From an uncultured Bacteroides sp. (lineage in GTDB: Bacteria > Bacteroidota > Bacteroidia > Bacteroidales > Bacteroidaceae): a stretch of DNA of 64,000 bases. The notes beneath the pieces were generated by a model. It was not told the DNA's origin and searched no databases. It was given only the letters and a program-made list of their open reading frames with translations. Made by a program: the position numbers and the translations under genes. The stretch spans positions 930,001-994,000 of the forward strand of contig NZ_OY787468.1 in assembly GCF_963678845.1 (NCBI RefSeq). Direction: 5' to 3'. This document shows positions 1-8,500 of this stretch, piece after piece. Position 1 is the first letter of the stretch, and each line of letters begins with the position of its first letter.

Positions 1-695
1 CCGCTTTTTATTGTTTCACCTTCGTTTAGTGCTTTAACAATCTCTTCAACTTTACGAACAGAGTAAGAGTGCTGAAGTATTTCTTCATAAACCTTCACCT
101 GCAACTTAGGGTCGTTCAATGTAATTAAAGCACGGGCGTGGCCCATGTCGATTGCTTTATTTTGCAAAGCCACCTGTATCTGAGCAGGAAGTTTTAGCAG
201 ACGGAGGTAATTGGCAATAGTTGTTCGCTTTTTACCCACACGCTCGCTGAGTCTTTCCTGAGTCAGGTTATATTGTTCTATTAAGTGCTGATAGGCCAGT
301 GCTATTTCAAGAGAATTCAGATCTTCCCGCTGAATATTCTCAATCAAAGCCATTTCCATCACGTTCTCATCATCTGCCGTGCGTATATAAGCTGTGATTG
401 TTGAGAGTCCTGCTAATTGAGTAGCGCGGTAACGGCGTTCTCCTGCGATAATCTGATATGAGTCATCTGAAATCTTTCTCAGAGTTATCGGTTGAATAAT
501 GCCAATCTCTTTAATTGAATCAGCCAGTTCTTCAAGTGCCGACTGATCAAAATCACGGCGTGGTTGGGATGGATTGACTGATATCTTGGATAATTCTATT
601 TCATTGATGGAAGATGAGCCCTCGGTCTTCACTTCATCCATTGCGATCAGGGCGTCTAATCCTCTACCTAAAGTGAATTTTTTGTGTACTGCCAT
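1..695 (-). CDS. parB: Chromosome partitioning protein ParB (3' end beyond the window)
   Basis: ParB is a CTPase DNA clamp that loads at parS sites and works with ParA to segregate the origin. About 231 N-terminal residues are present; the gene runs off the left edge. It starts with MAVHKKFTLGRGLDALI, the usual ParB opening. The arginine-rich box GERRYRA (here AGERRYRATQLAG) is followed by ENIQREDLN and then the helix-turn-helix part (LTQERLSERVGKKRTTIANYLRLLKLP). The start ATG at 693-695 lies 7 nt after the parA stop, so the two are co-transcribed. No parS palindrome was found nearby. Confidence 0.95.
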   Translation of the reverse strand, partial: MAVHKKFTLGRGLDALIAMDEVKTEGSSSINEIELSKISVNPSQPRRDFDQSALEELADSIKEIGIIQPITLRKISDDSYQIIAGERRYRATQLAGLSTITAYIRTADDENVMEMALIENIQREDLNSLEIALAYQHLIEQYNLTQERLSERVGKKRTTIANYLRLLKLPAQIQVALQNKAIDMGHARALITLNDPKLQVKVYEEILQHSYSVRKVEEIVKALNEGETIKS

Positions 696-702
696 GTCTT
701 AT

Positions 703-1470
703 TTACTTACTGTTTCGTTTAATAATTTCCTGTGCCAATGATAAGTGGTTCTTTGAACCTGTAGAATCGGCATCGTAAAGGATTACCGGAAGTCCATGAC
801 TAGGAGCTTCGCTGAGTTTTACGTTACGTTGTACAACGGTTTTGAATACCAACTCCTGAAAGTGTTTTTTCACTTCATCATAAATCTGATTGGCTAGTCG
901 CAAACGAGAGTCAAACATGGTAAGCAGGAATCCTTCTATTTCCAGCATAGGATTAAGCTTGGACTTTATAATTTTTATTGTATTAAGCAACTTACTGATT
1001 CCTTCCAATGCGAAATATTCACACTGTACAGGGATGATAACTGAATCTGCAGCGGTTAGTGCGTTAACTGTAATAAGCCCAAGTGAAGGTGAACAATCAA
1101 TGAGAATATAATCATATTCAGCTTTCATTGGCTCCAGAATTTTTTTCAGCACTTTCTCGCGGTCAGGTAGATTAAGCATTTCAATTTCCGCACCCACTAA
1201 ATCAATATGTGACGGTATTACATCAAGTCCTTCAATGTCTGTCGTGTATATTGCTTCCTTTGTGTCTTCGTTGTTTATAATGCATTCGTAAATACTGCAT
1301 TCTACGTCTTTAAGATCTACCCCTAGGCCAGAGGAAGCATTAGCTTGAGGGTCGGCATCAACAACAAGAACCTTCTTTTCCAGCGTCGCAAGAGACGCGG
1401 CAAGATTGATGGTTGTCGTTGTTTTTCCGACTCCACCTTTTTGATTGGCTAAAGCGATAATTTTTCCCAT
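703..1470 (-). CDS. parA: Chromosome partitioning ATPase ParA/Soj
   Basis: This is a ParA/MinD-superfamily ATPase that forms dynamic gradients on the nucleoid and moves ParB-parS complexes. The 255-residue protein opens directly with the deviant Walker A motif KGGVGKTT (residues 11-18). VLVVDADPQAN follows as switch I and DYILIDCSPSLG as Walker B. There is no N-terminal DNA-binding extension, so it is the short chromosomal Soj type. It is immediately upstream of parB on the minus strand. Its likely promoter (-7 box at 1631-1638) implies an unusually long leader of about 155 nt. Confidence 0.95.
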   Translation of the reverse strand: MGKIIALANQKGGVGKTTTTINLAASLATLEKKVLVVDADPQANASSGLGVDLKDVECSIYECIINNEDTKEAIYTTDIEGLDVIPSHIDLVGAEIEMLNLPDREKVLKKILEPMKAEYDYILIDCSPSLGLITVNALTAADSVIIPVQCEYFALEGISKLLNTIKIIKSKLNPMLEIEGFLLTMFDSRLRLANQIYDEVKKHFQELVFKTVVQRNVKLSEAPSHGLPVILYDADSTGSKNHLSLAQEIIKRNSK

Positions 1471-1630
1471 ACTACATTTAATTTGTTGAGGCGAAATAAG
1501 TAATAAAAACTAAGAGCGCCTACTAAAAATGGAAAACAATGCAAAATCTGTTGATAAGTTACCCGTTTTGTTAATAACTATAAGACAATGTATCTTTCTG
1601 ATATCAAAAGATATCTAATATTCCAGCTTG

Positions 1631-1638
1631 CAAATATA
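1631..1638 (-). promoter_or_regulatory. Possible -7 box for parA-parB
   Basis: Read on the minus strand this is TATATTTG, matching the Bacteroidetes -7 box TAnnTTTG. No clear TTTG -33 element is visible at the right distance, and the leader to parA would be long, so this is tentative. Confidence 0.4.
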
Positions 1639-1755
1639 TACATTTCTATCTAATAAACTTTCATTTTTTAAACCGGCTTGCATAACATTAAGATTTGTAA
1701 ACTACTGAGAGGCTGGCCAAAGGAGTAAGTCTTGTTCTAATCAGGTATTTGATAT

Positions 1756-1830
1756 TCTGTACAAAAAACGCATTCCTTTGTACAGAACATAATATTCTTC
1801 TGTACAAAATGACACAATCTTTTGTATAAG
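1756..1830. repeat. Four-unit phased palindrome array, word TGTACA
   Basis: Lies in the 486-nt gene-free gap between parA and surE. TGTACA cores start at 1758, 1779 and 1801 and a degenerate TGTATA at 1823, giving spacings of 21, 22 and 22 nt. Extended units alternate in orientation: TCTGTACAAA, TTTGTACAGA, TCTGTACAAA, TTTGTATAAG. Units 1 and 2 could form one hairpin and units 3 and 4 another. No gene is supported here; the rest of the gap is plain AT-rich sequence plus the flanking promoters. Confidence 0.75.
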
Positions 1831-1891
1831 AGAATGGAAATAATATTTGAATAATCAGAAAAACATCCAGGAATGCTTTTATTACCATTCT

Positions 1892-1923
1892 TTTGTTTAT
1901 CCCTCATTTTTTATCTATTTTTG
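1892..1923 (+). promoter_or_regulatory. Promoter of surE-lpxB
   Basis: A textbook Bacteroidetes promoter: TTTG at 1892-1895, a 20-nt spacer, then TATTTTTG at 1916-1923. Transcription should start near 1930, giving a leader of about 27 nt before surE. Confidence 0.75.
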
Positions 1924-1956
1924 TGCAAAAGAAACTGATAAAAGAAAGTTTGACAG

Positions 1957-2724
1957 ATGGAAAATATAAAACCTCTGATACTCGTCTCAAATGATGATGG
2001 GTTTATGGCAAAAGGAATCAACGAATTAATTAAATATATTCGCCCGCTTGGAGAAATTGTTGTGATGGCTCCGGATTCAGCACGTTCGGGGATGGCTTGT
2101 GCTATTACTGCAGATCGTCCGGTGAAATATACTTTAGTAAGAAAAGAACCCGGACTTTCTGTATATAAATGCTCAGGAACTCCTGCCGACTGTATAAAAC
2201 TGGCCAAGTTTGCCATTTTAGATCGTAAACCAGATTTGGTGATTGGTGGAATTAACCATGGAGATAATGCTGCGGTCAACGTTCATTATTCCGGCACAAT
2301 GGGAGTTGCAATAGAAGGTTGTCTTAGTGGAGTGCCTTCAATTGGTTTCTCTATCTGTGATCATCATCAGGATGCTTATTTTGAACCTACGGCTGATATT
2401 ATTCGTAAAATAACTCAAAAGGTTATTGAAAATGGATTGCCAAAAGGCATTTGCCTGAATGTGAATTTCCCTGTATGTCAGGAAATAAAAGGTGTGAGAA
2501 TTTGTCGACAAACGGTGGGGCAGTGGACACATGAATGGGCGCGTAGAGATCATCCCAACGGAGGTGAATACTTTTGGCTGACTGGCGATTTTGAAAACCA
2601 TGAGCCAGATGAAGAGGATACTGACAACTGGGCACTCAATAACGGTTATGCGGCAATTACTCCCACGAAGGTTGATGTAACAGCTTATGAGATTATTGAT
2701 GAATTAAAGGGCTGGAACTTATAA
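1957..2724 (+). CDS. surE: 5'/3'-nucleotidase SurE
   Basis: SurE is a metal-dependent nucleoside monophosphatase with some exopolyphosphatase activity, involved in stationary-phase survival. The 255-residue protein shows the family metal site LVSNDDG (Asp13, Asp14), then APDSARSGM around residues 38-46 and GGINHGDNAAVNVHYSGTM near residue 100. All are characteristic of SurE. It follows a consensus promoter and ends 7 nt before lpxB, so the two form an operon. Start chosen at the first ATG after the predicted transcription start. Confidence 0.95.
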   Translation: MENIKPLILVSNDDGFMAKGINELIKYIRPLGEIVVMAPDSARSGMACAITADRPVKYTLVRKEPGLSVYKCSGTPADCIKLAKFAILDRKPDLVIGGINHGDNAAVNVHYSGTMGVAIEGCLSGVPSIGFSICDHHQDAYFEPTADIIRKITQKVIENGLPKGICLNVNFPVCQEIKGVRICRQTVGQWTHEWARRDHPNGGEYFWLTGDFENHEPDEEDTDNWALNNGYAAITPTKVDVTAYEIIDELKGWNL

Positions 2725-2731
2725 TAGTAAG

Positions 2732-3874
2732 ATGAGATATTATTTAATCGTTGGGGAAGCTTCGGGAGATCTTCATGCCTCTAATTTGATGCGGGCACTG
2801 AAGAAAGGAGATCAGGAAGCCGACTTCCGTTTCTTTGGAGGTGATCTGATGTCAGCTCAGGGTGGTACCCGAGTAAAACATTATAAGGAATTGGCTTACA
2901 TGGGATTTATTCCCGTATTACTCCATTTGCGTACAATTTTTGCCAATATGAAACGGTGTAAGGAAGACATTGTTTCTTATGCCCCCGACGTGGTAATATT
3001 GGTTGATTATCCGGGATTCAATCTTTCTATTGCTAAGTTTGTGAAAACAGAAACTAAGATTCCGGTTTATTACTATATATCTCCTAAAATCTGGGCGTGG
3101 AAAGAGTATCGGATCAAAAATATTAAGCGATATGTGGATGAGTTATTCTCTATTCTTCCTTTTGAAGTAGAGTTTTTCCGCGGCCATCAATACCCAATAC
3201 ATTATGTTGGAAATCCCACTGTTGATGCAGTTGAGACTTTTCGCATGAATCATCCGGAAGATTTTACAGCTTTTGCAAATGAGAATAATCTCTCACAGCA
3301 ACCAATTATTGCACTTTTAGCCGGAAGTCGTAAACAGGAAATAAAAGATAACCTTCCTGATATGTTGAAAGCTGCATCAAAGTTTCCTGATTATCAGTTG
3401 GTGCTGGCAGGAGCTCCTGGCATCTCTCCCGAATACTATGAAAAATATATTCAGGATGCAAAGGTGAAAATTATTTTTAGTCAGACTTATCGTTTGCTTC
3501 AACAGTCATCTGCAGCCTTGGTTACTTCGGGAACTGCAACTTTGGAAACTGCTCTTTTCCGTGTTCCTCAGGTTGTTTGCTACCACACCCCTATAGGAAA
3601 GGTTATTGCTTTTCTGAAAAAAAGAATTTTGAAGGTGAAATTTGTCTCGCTTGTCAACCTTATTGCCGGAAAAGAAGTTGTACGTGAACTGGTAGCTGAT
3701 ACCATGACATTGAGAAATATAGAGACCGAATTAGAAGCTATTCTATATAATAAGGTTAAGCGTCGGCAAATGCTTGATGATTATGACTGCATGATTCAGA
3801 TTCTAGGTCCGGCAGGTGCTTCAGAAAAAGCAGCTAAAGAAATGGCAGATTTGCTTAGAATAGAAATAAAATAA
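2732..3874 (+). CDS. lpxB: Lipid-A-disaccharide synthase LpxB
   Basis: LpxB joins UDP-2,3-diacylglucosamine to lipid X to make the disaccharide core of lipid A, at the inner face of the inner membrane. The 380-residue protein has the N-terminal GEASGD motif (residues 8-13), the central LLAGSRKQEI loop near residue 195 and TSGTATLETAL near residue 270 in the nucleotide-binding half, as in GT19 enzymes. It is the second gene of the surE operon and is closed by a strong hairpin terminator at 3926. It confirms a lipid A-containing Gram-negative host. Confidence 0.95.
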   Translation: MRYYLIVGEASGDLHASNLMRALKKGDQEADFRFFGGDLMSAQGGTRVKHYKELAYMGFIPVLLHLRTIFANMKRCKEDIVSYAPDVVILVDYPGFNLSIAKFVKTETKIPVYYYISPKIWAWKEYRIKNIKRYVDELFSILPFEVEFFRGHQYPIHYVGNPTVDAVETFRMNHPEDFTAFANENNLSQQPIIALLAGSRKQEIKDNLPDMLKAASKFPDYQLVLAGAPGISPEYYEKYIQDAKVKIIFSQTYRLLQQSSAALVTSGTATLETALFRVPQVVCYHTPIGKVIAFLKKRILKVKFVSLVNLIAGKEVVRELVADTMTLRNIETELEAILYNKVKRRQMLDDYDCMIQILGPAGASEKAAKEMADLLRIEIK

Positions 3875-3925
3875 GACTTATTGTTCTATTCTTTTGAATA
3901 TTAAAAACTTTTTAAGCATTATTTA

Positions 3926-3962
3926 AAAGGCGCAATGCAGTAAAATGATTGCGCCTTTGTTT
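3926..3962 (+). terminator. Rho-independent terminator after lpxB
   Basis: Perfect 11-bp stem AAAGGCGCAAT (3926-3936) with ATTGCGCCTTT (3948-3958), followed by a short T run. Confidence 0.85.
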
Positions 3963-3989
3963 ATGTAATAGATAAATAAATAAAGCGCT

Positions 3990-4736
3990 ATGAAAAAGTT
4001 TAATTTGTATCTATTATTACTGGTGTTGGCATTTACTCCAGTACTTCAGTCTTGTCTTGATGATAATGATGGTTATTCGTTGGGCAACTATACCGTTGCA
4101 CTGGCTACAGTGAAAACTGATGCAGGAAATTCTGTTTATTTTGTTTTGGATAACGGTGAAACACTATGGCCTGCTGCTTCTTTTGTATCATATAAAGGGT
4201 TAGAGAATGGAACGCGAATCATTGGTAATTTTACAATTTTAAGTGATGTTCAGAATGGTTTTGATCATTATGTTCGTTTGAATGATTACTCAAAAGTACT
4301 CACTAAGAATATCATCAATCTGACCGAGGCTAACAAAGACAGCATTGGAGATGACCCCGTGAGAGTTACTGACTTATGGAGAAGTGGTAATTACATAAAT
4401 GTAGAATTTGATATGAATCTACCCAGTGTGCAAAAACATCGGGTGAACCTTGTAAGAAATACAATGAAAGAGTATCCGAATGATGGTTATACCTACTATG
4501 AATTTCGTTATAATGATATGAACGATATAACAGATTACATAGGACACAGCCTTACCTCTTTTTGGTTGGGGAATTTAGAATTGATGAATATGACTCCTGA
4601 TTTCAAAGGTTGGAAGATCAGAATTAATTCTGCTGTGAACGGCGAGAAGATTATAGTAATTGATTACAAGACAAAACAACAAAAAACAGTATCTGTAGAG
4701 TCAATAACAAATGACACCGGTGGAAAGATGAATTAA
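3990..4736 (+). CDS. NigD-like lipoprotein
   Basis: A 248-residue predicted lipoprotein resembling the NigD family of Bacteroides, named from a bacteriocin-like locus but widespread and of unknown function. The signal peptide ends in a lipobox LQSC (Cys22). The following LDDND is acidic, like the surface-export signal of Bacteroidetes lipoproteins, so an outer-surface location is plausible but inferred. The start of the mature protein (DGYSLGNYTVALATV) and a beta-rich body match the NigD pattern. It stands alone between two terminators. Identification is from family resemblance only. Confidence 0.7.
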   Translation: MKKFNLYLLLLVLAFTPVLQSCLDDNDGYSLGNYTVALATVKTDAGNSVYFVLDNGETLWPAASFVSYKGLENGTRIIGNFTILSDVQNGFDHYVRLNDYSKVLTKNIINLTEANKDSIGDDPVRVTDLWRSGNYINVEFDMNLPSVQKHRVNLVRNTMKEYPNDGYTYYEFRYNDMNDITDYIGHSLTSFWLGNLELMNMTPDFKGWKIRINSAVNGEKIIVIDYKTKQQKTVSVESITNDTGGKMN

Positions 4737-4775
4737 AAAGTTGATGGACGAAATGCAATATCGTTTATCTTATAA

Positions 4776-4814
4776 ATAGAAAAAGGAAGTCGGTTGCGGC
4801 TTCCTTTTTTCTAT
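4776..4814. terminator. Bidirectional terminator between the NigD-like gene and cdsA
   Basis: ATAGAAAAAGGAAG at 4776-4789 pairs with CTTCCTTTTTTCTAT at 4800-4814. A/T runs on both flanks make it work for both convergent genes. Confidence 0.85.
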
Positions 4815-4830
4815 TAAAATAGTATATAAT

Positions 4831-5670
4831 TTAAAATAATGTAATCACATAAAGATAAATAACCGCTGCAGGAATAGCAATCAGTGCACTGTCAAATCTA
4901 TCAAGTATTCCACCATGCCCTGGTAAAAGATTCCCTGAGTCCTTAATCTTCATATGTCTCTTAATCAGTGATTCCACTAAATCTCCCCATGTGCCGAATA
5001 CAGCAACTGTAAGTCCAAGACCAGCCCATTCAAGTGCAGGCATAAATGGGTAAAATGAGCCAAATACAAAACCGGTGGCTATAGTAAGTAAACCTCCGCC
5101 AATAGACCCTTCCCAGGATTTCTTAGGAGAAATTCTTTCGAATAAGCGATGCTTGCCAAATAGAGTGCCAAAGCAATAAGCGCCAGTGTCATTTAGCCAG
5201 ATAAATATGAAAATGGATAATGGAATAGCGTAATTATATGCAACGCCCCCGGTTTTATTCGCCTGAAAGGCCAATACATTAAGTAAGGCAAAAGGTAAGG
5301 CTACATAAAGCTGACTTAACATAGAGTAAGCCAGATTGTTTACCGGATTCTCTTTTTGCAGATAAAGCTCACTGATAAGAAGATATATTATTAAAAAAAG
5401 ATAAGGAATAAAAATTTGTGAACCGGCCAGTTCCAAACAGAATCCTAGAAAAGCAAAAAAGAGGTATACACCTCCCAAAACATTAATAAGCGTGTTTGTA
5501 CTTACCCCTTCATTCTGATTAACAAGCTGACAGAATTCATGCACAGCAAGTGCTGAGACAAGGGCAAACATAATGGCAAAACTCAAAGGGCTGAATATAA
5601 TACAGCACACGAGCAATGCTACGATCAATGCTCCTGTGACTGTACGTTGTATAAAGTTATTTTTAATCAT
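4831..5670 (-). CDS. cdsA: Phosphatidate cytidylyltransferase CdsA
   Basis: CdsA makes CDP-diacylglycerol from phosphatidic acid and CTP, the branch point of phospholipid synthesis, in the inner membrane. The 279-residue protein is almost entirely hydrophobic, with about eight membrane segments. It carries the complete C-terminal CDP-diglyceride synthetase signature (SLIKRHMKIKDSGN followed by LLPGHGGILDRFDS, about residues 233-262). It is the last gene of rsfS-ftsH-cdsA, 7 nt after ftsH. Confidence 0.95.
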   Translation of the reverse strand: MIKNNFIQRTVTGALIVALLVCCIIFSPLSFAIMFALVSALAVHEFCQLVNQNEGVSTNTLINVLGGVYLFFAFLGFCLELAGSQIFIPYLFLIIYLLISELYLQKENPVNNLAYSMLSQLYVALPFALLNVLAFQANKTGGVAYNYAIPLSIFIFIWLNDTGAYCFGTLFGKHRLFERISPKKSWEGSIGGGLLTIATGFVFGSFYPFMPALEWAGLGLTVAVFGTWGDLVESLIKRHMKIKDSGNLLPGHGGILDRFDSALIAIPAAVIYLYVITLF

Positions 5671-5677
5671 TACTCGT

Positions 5678-7717
5678 TTATTTCGCAGAGTTATCCTCTT
5701 CTTTTGTGTTTTCAGTCAGATCAACTTCTGATTTAGGTAGATCTGGGTTAGTTTCGGGCTTATTTTCTATAGCTGTATTAGCTTCCTCAGCTTCTTTATC
5801 AGCAGGTTTGTTTGCTGCCATGATTTCTACTGAACGGGAAGCCCATTGACGTTTTCCAAAGATACGTTCCACATCCTCAGCAAAGATTACTTCTTTTTCA
5901 ATTAATAAATTAGCCAGAGCATTATGTTCTAATTTATGTTCGGAAAGGATTTTCTTAGCTCTGTCATATTGATCGTTGATAAAGCGATTAGCTTCCTCAT
6001 CAATCAGCTCAGCAGTCTTTTCGCTATATGGTCTATTGAAAGAATATTCTTCGTTATTATAGTAACATAGATTAGGTAATTTTTCACTCATTCCAAGATA
6101 AGAAATCATGCCGTATGCTTGTTTCGTTACACGCTCCAGGTCATTCATTGCTCCGGTAGAAATTCTACCTACAAATAAATCTTCTGCAGCGCGACCTCCA
6201 AGAGTGGCACACATTTCGTCAAACATTTGTTCCTTGGTGGTAATTTGTCTCTCTTCAGGCAAATACCAGGCAGCGCCTAATGCTCGTCCGCGAGGAACAA
6301 TTGTTACCTTAATTAATGGGTTGGCATGTTCTAATAACCATGAAAGACTTGCGTGTCCGGCTTCGTGAAGTGCAATAGTCTTGCGCTCTTCCAGAGTCAT
6401 AATCTTGCTCTTTTTTTCCAAACCACCAATAATTCTGTCAACGGCATCAAGGAAGTCTTGTTTTCCAACAAATGTTTTTCCATGGCGAGCGGCAATCAAT
6501 GCAGCTTCATTACACACATTTGCAATATCAGCTCCTGAGAAGCCTGGAGTCTGGCGGGAAAGAAGGTCTACGTCAACAGTTTCGTCTATTTTTATAGGAC
6601 GTAAATGCACTCCGAAGATTTCTTTTCTTTCGTTCAGGTCTGGTAGATCAACATGAATCTGACGGTCGAAACGTCCAGCACGAAGCAAAGCTTTGTCAAG
6701 GATATCCGCGCGGTTCGTTGCAGCCAGAATAATGATTCCACTGTTTGTGCCAAATCCATCCATCTCTGTAAGGAGCTGATTCAATGTATTCTCGCGCTCG
6801 TCGTTACCACCCATGCTTGGGTTCTTTCCGCGTGCACGTCCCACAGCATCAATTTCATCAATGAAGATGATACAAGGCGATTTCTCCTTTGCCTGTTTAA
6901 ATAGGTCTCTTACGCGAGAAGCACCAACACCCACAAACATTTCAACAAAGTCGGAACCTGATAAAGAGAAGAAAGGTACGTCTGCCTCACCAGCTACAGC
7001 TTTTGCAAGCAAAGTTTTACCTGTTCCCGGAGGGCCTACAAGTAATGCTCCTTTGGGAATTTTTCCACCCAGATCAGTATACTTCTGCGGATTCCTCAGG
7101 AATTCAACAATCTCTTCCACTTCTTGTTTTGCTTCCGCTAATCCGGCTACATCTTTAAAGGTTACTTTAACCGAACCCCCTTTTTCAAAAAGCTGCGCTT
7201 TAGATTTTCCAACGCTGAATACGTTTGAACCTGATCCGCCACCGCTACCCATCTTTCGCATGAAGAAGAGCCATACTCCGATAAGCAGAACAAATGGGAG
7301 TATATTTAGTAAGAAAGCACTTATATAATCTCTCTTTTCTTCGTATTGCTCGGTTCCTTGGAATCGTGCCTCATCGCGCTCTTTTTCCAGAAAACGGCTT
7401 AGTGATTCATTCGAAGGAACCCTTGTAGTCACCATTGGAGACTTGCCTACCTTTGAAGCATCCTGTTTGAATACCTCGCTGATATGCTCTGGCTTTACAT
7501 AGAGTTCTACCGTGTTATCATTATAGGCTACTACTTTAGTGGCGTATCCGTTACGAACATACTGTTGAAACTCATTATAGCTGATCTGTTTTGTCAAAGA
7601 CCCTCCCTCGCTTGAGAGATAGAGTCCGATTAACATTATTGCAATAATAGCGTACATCCAGTTCAGACTGAATTTCGGTACATTCATTTTATTATTCGAT
7701 TTTTTGTTATTACTCAT
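5678..7717 (-). CDS. ftsH: ATP-dependent zinc metalloprotease FtsH
   Basis: FtsH is the membrane-anchored hexameric AAA+ protease that degrades membrane and regulatory proteins. In 679 residues: first membrane segment about 21-36, periplasmic part, second segment about 132-153, Walker A GPPGTGKT (228-235), Walker B IIFIDEIDA (283-291), the second region of homology with arginine fingers (about 334-353), and the zinc site HEAGH (451-455) with the third ligand Asp526. The last 50 residues are a charged, low-complexity tail. It sits between rsfS and cdsA in one operon. Confidence 0.97.
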   Translation of the reverse strand: MSNNKKSNNKMNVPKFSLNWMYAIIAIMLIGLYLSSEGGSLTKQISYNEFQQYVRNGYATKVVAYNDNTVELYVKPEHISEVFKQDASKVGKSPMVTTRVPSNESLSRFLEKERDEARFQGTEQYEEKRDYISAFLLNILPFVLLIGVWLFFMRKMGSGGGSGSNVFSVGKSKAQLFEKGGSVKVTFKDVAGLAEAKQEVEEIVEFLRNPQKYTDLGGKIPKGALLVGPPGTGKTLLAKAVAGEADVPFFSLSGSDFVEMFVGVGASRVRDLFKQAKEKSPCIIFIDEIDAVGRARGKNPSMGGNDERENTLNQLLTEMDGFGTNSGIIILAATNRADILDKALLRAGRFDRQIHVDLPDLNERKEIFGVHLRPIKIDETVDVDLLSRQTPGFSGADIANVCNEAALIAARHGKTFVGKQDFLDAVDRIIGGLEKKSKIMTLEERKTIALHEAGHASLSWLLEHANPLIKVTIVPRGRALGAAWYLPEERQITTKEQMFDEMCATLGGRAAEDLFVGRISTGAMNDLERVTKQAYGMISYLGMSEKLPNLCYYNNEEYSFNRPYSEKTAELIDEEANRFINDQYDRAKKILSEHKLEHNALANLLIEKEVIFAEDVERIFGKRQWASRSVEIMAANKPADKEAEEANTAIENKPETNPDLPKSEVDLTENTKEEDNSAK

Positions 7718-7729
7718 TCTATTATTAAA

Positions 7730-8089
7730 TTAGTCTAGGTCTGGTATCGTTGTTAACTTAGCGTCTGCCCAAAGATGTTCGATATTATAATATTCTCTTA
7801 TTTCGGGTAAGAAGATATGGACTATAACATCACTGTAATCCATTGCAACCCATTCAGCATTAATCAATCCATCTGTAGTTATCGGTCTTTCTTCTGTGTT
7901 CTTTTTCACATAATCTCTAACTTCATCAGCGATAGCACTTACATGACTAGGTGAATTTCCTTGGCATATAACAAAGTATTTGCATATTGTATCACCAATT
8001 TTGGTCAAATCTGCCACAACTATTTTATATCCTTTTTTCTCCTGAATTCCTTCTACTATTTTTTGTACAAGTTTTTGTGTTTCGTTCAT
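7730..8089 (-). CDS. rsfS: Ribosomal silencing factor RsfS
   Basis: RsfS (Iojap/DUF143) binds uL14 on the large subunit and blocks subunit joining when nutrients are scarce. The 119-residue length is typical. Characteristic segments are CKYFVICQGNSPSHVSAIADEV and the closing EWVAMDYSDVIVHIFLPEIREYYNIEHLW (shown here in shortened reading; both cover about residues 36-57 and 79-107). It is the first gene of the rsfS-ftsH-cdsA operon, with its -7 box at 8151-8158. Confidence 0.93.
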   Translation of the reverse strand: MNETQKLVQKIVEGIQEKKGYKIVVADLTKIGDTICKYFVICQGNSPSHVSAIADEVRDYVKKNTEERPITTDGLINAEWVAMDYSDVIVHIFLPEIREYYNIEHLWADAKLTTIPDLD

Positions 8090-8150
8090 TTAATTTCTAT
8101 GAAAAGATTAATAATGACCTGTTTTAGCCTATCTGTAAAACAATAATTTA

Positions 8151-8158
8151 CAAATATA
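8151..8158 (-). promoter_or_regulatory. -7 box for rsfS-ftsH-cdsA
   Basis: Read on the minus strand as TATATTTG, about 62 nt upstream of rsfS. No convincing -33 TTTG. An inverted repeat AAGTGAAAAT (8186-8195) / ATTTTCACTT (8236-8245) lies further upstream and might be an operator; its role is unknown. Confidence 0.55.
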
Positions 8159-8283
8159 CGTCGATTTATTGTATCGGCGAAAGAAAAGTGAAAATCTCTC
8201 ATGTTTTTTGGATTTTTTAGAAAAATATTCGATGTATTTTCACTTATCTCTGAAATTTTAAACAAAAAAAGAGGGCAAAGTGT

Positions 8284-8313
8284 TTTGCTTTTCTCAAAAA
8301 AAGGCTATCTTTG
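8284..8313 (+). promoter_or_regulatory. Promoter of tRNA-Gln
   Basis: TTTG at 8284-8287, an 18-nt spacer, then TATCTTTG at 8306-8313. The tRNA begins 17 nt later. Confidence 0.7.
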
Positions 8314-8329
8314 CACCGCATTTAAGAAT

Positions 8330-8400
8330 TGGGCTATGGTGTAATGGTAACACATCAGTTTCTGGATCTGAGATTTAAGGTTCGAATCCTTATAGCCCAA
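8330..8400 (+). tRNA. tRNA-Gln (anticodon CTG)
   Basis: A 71-nt cloverleaf. The acceptor TGGGCTA pairs with TAGCCCA, and the U1-A72 pair is a glutamine-type feature. The D stem is GTG/CAC. The anticodon loop is TTCTGGA with anticodon CTG. The T arm is TAAGG-TTCGAAT-CCTTA, and the discriminator is A. The innermost anticodon-stem pair is T-T, a mismatch. CCA is not encoded. It has its own promoter and terminator. Confidence 0.92.
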
Positions 8401-8401
8401 C

Positions 8402-8446
8402 AAAAAAGAGCGATAGTAATTATTTAATTATTATCGCTCTTTTTCT
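8402..8446 (+). terminator. Terminator after tRNA-Gln
   Basis: GAGCGATA (8408-8415) pairs with TATCGCTC (8432-8439), flanked by A and T runs. Confidence 0.8.
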
Positions 8447-8500
8447 TATTGTCTGTTTTCAGATTTAGTTCAAAATTCATTTTCATTCATGAATTTGTGT

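Noticed and set aside
1688..1888. A 66-residue open frame on the minus strand between parA and surE
   Set aside because: It spans the TGTACA repeat array, has no promoter or family resemblance, and its hydrophobic, Tyr/Phe-rich content follows from AT-rich DNA.
1..1960. parS centromere near parA-parB
   Set aside because: No sequence close to a TGTTTCACGTGAAACA-type palindrome was seen; TGTACA units do not match it.
6108..7328. Several open frames of 60-171 codons on the plus strand opposite ftsH
   Set aside because: They are antisense shadows of ftsH, which is complete and has all family motifs; none has a recognisable product.
8186..8245. Terminator or riboswitch upstream of rsfS
   Set aside because: The inverted repeat AAGTGAAAAT/ATTTTCACTT has a 40-nt loop and lies upstream of the predicted transcript start, so it is not in the leader.
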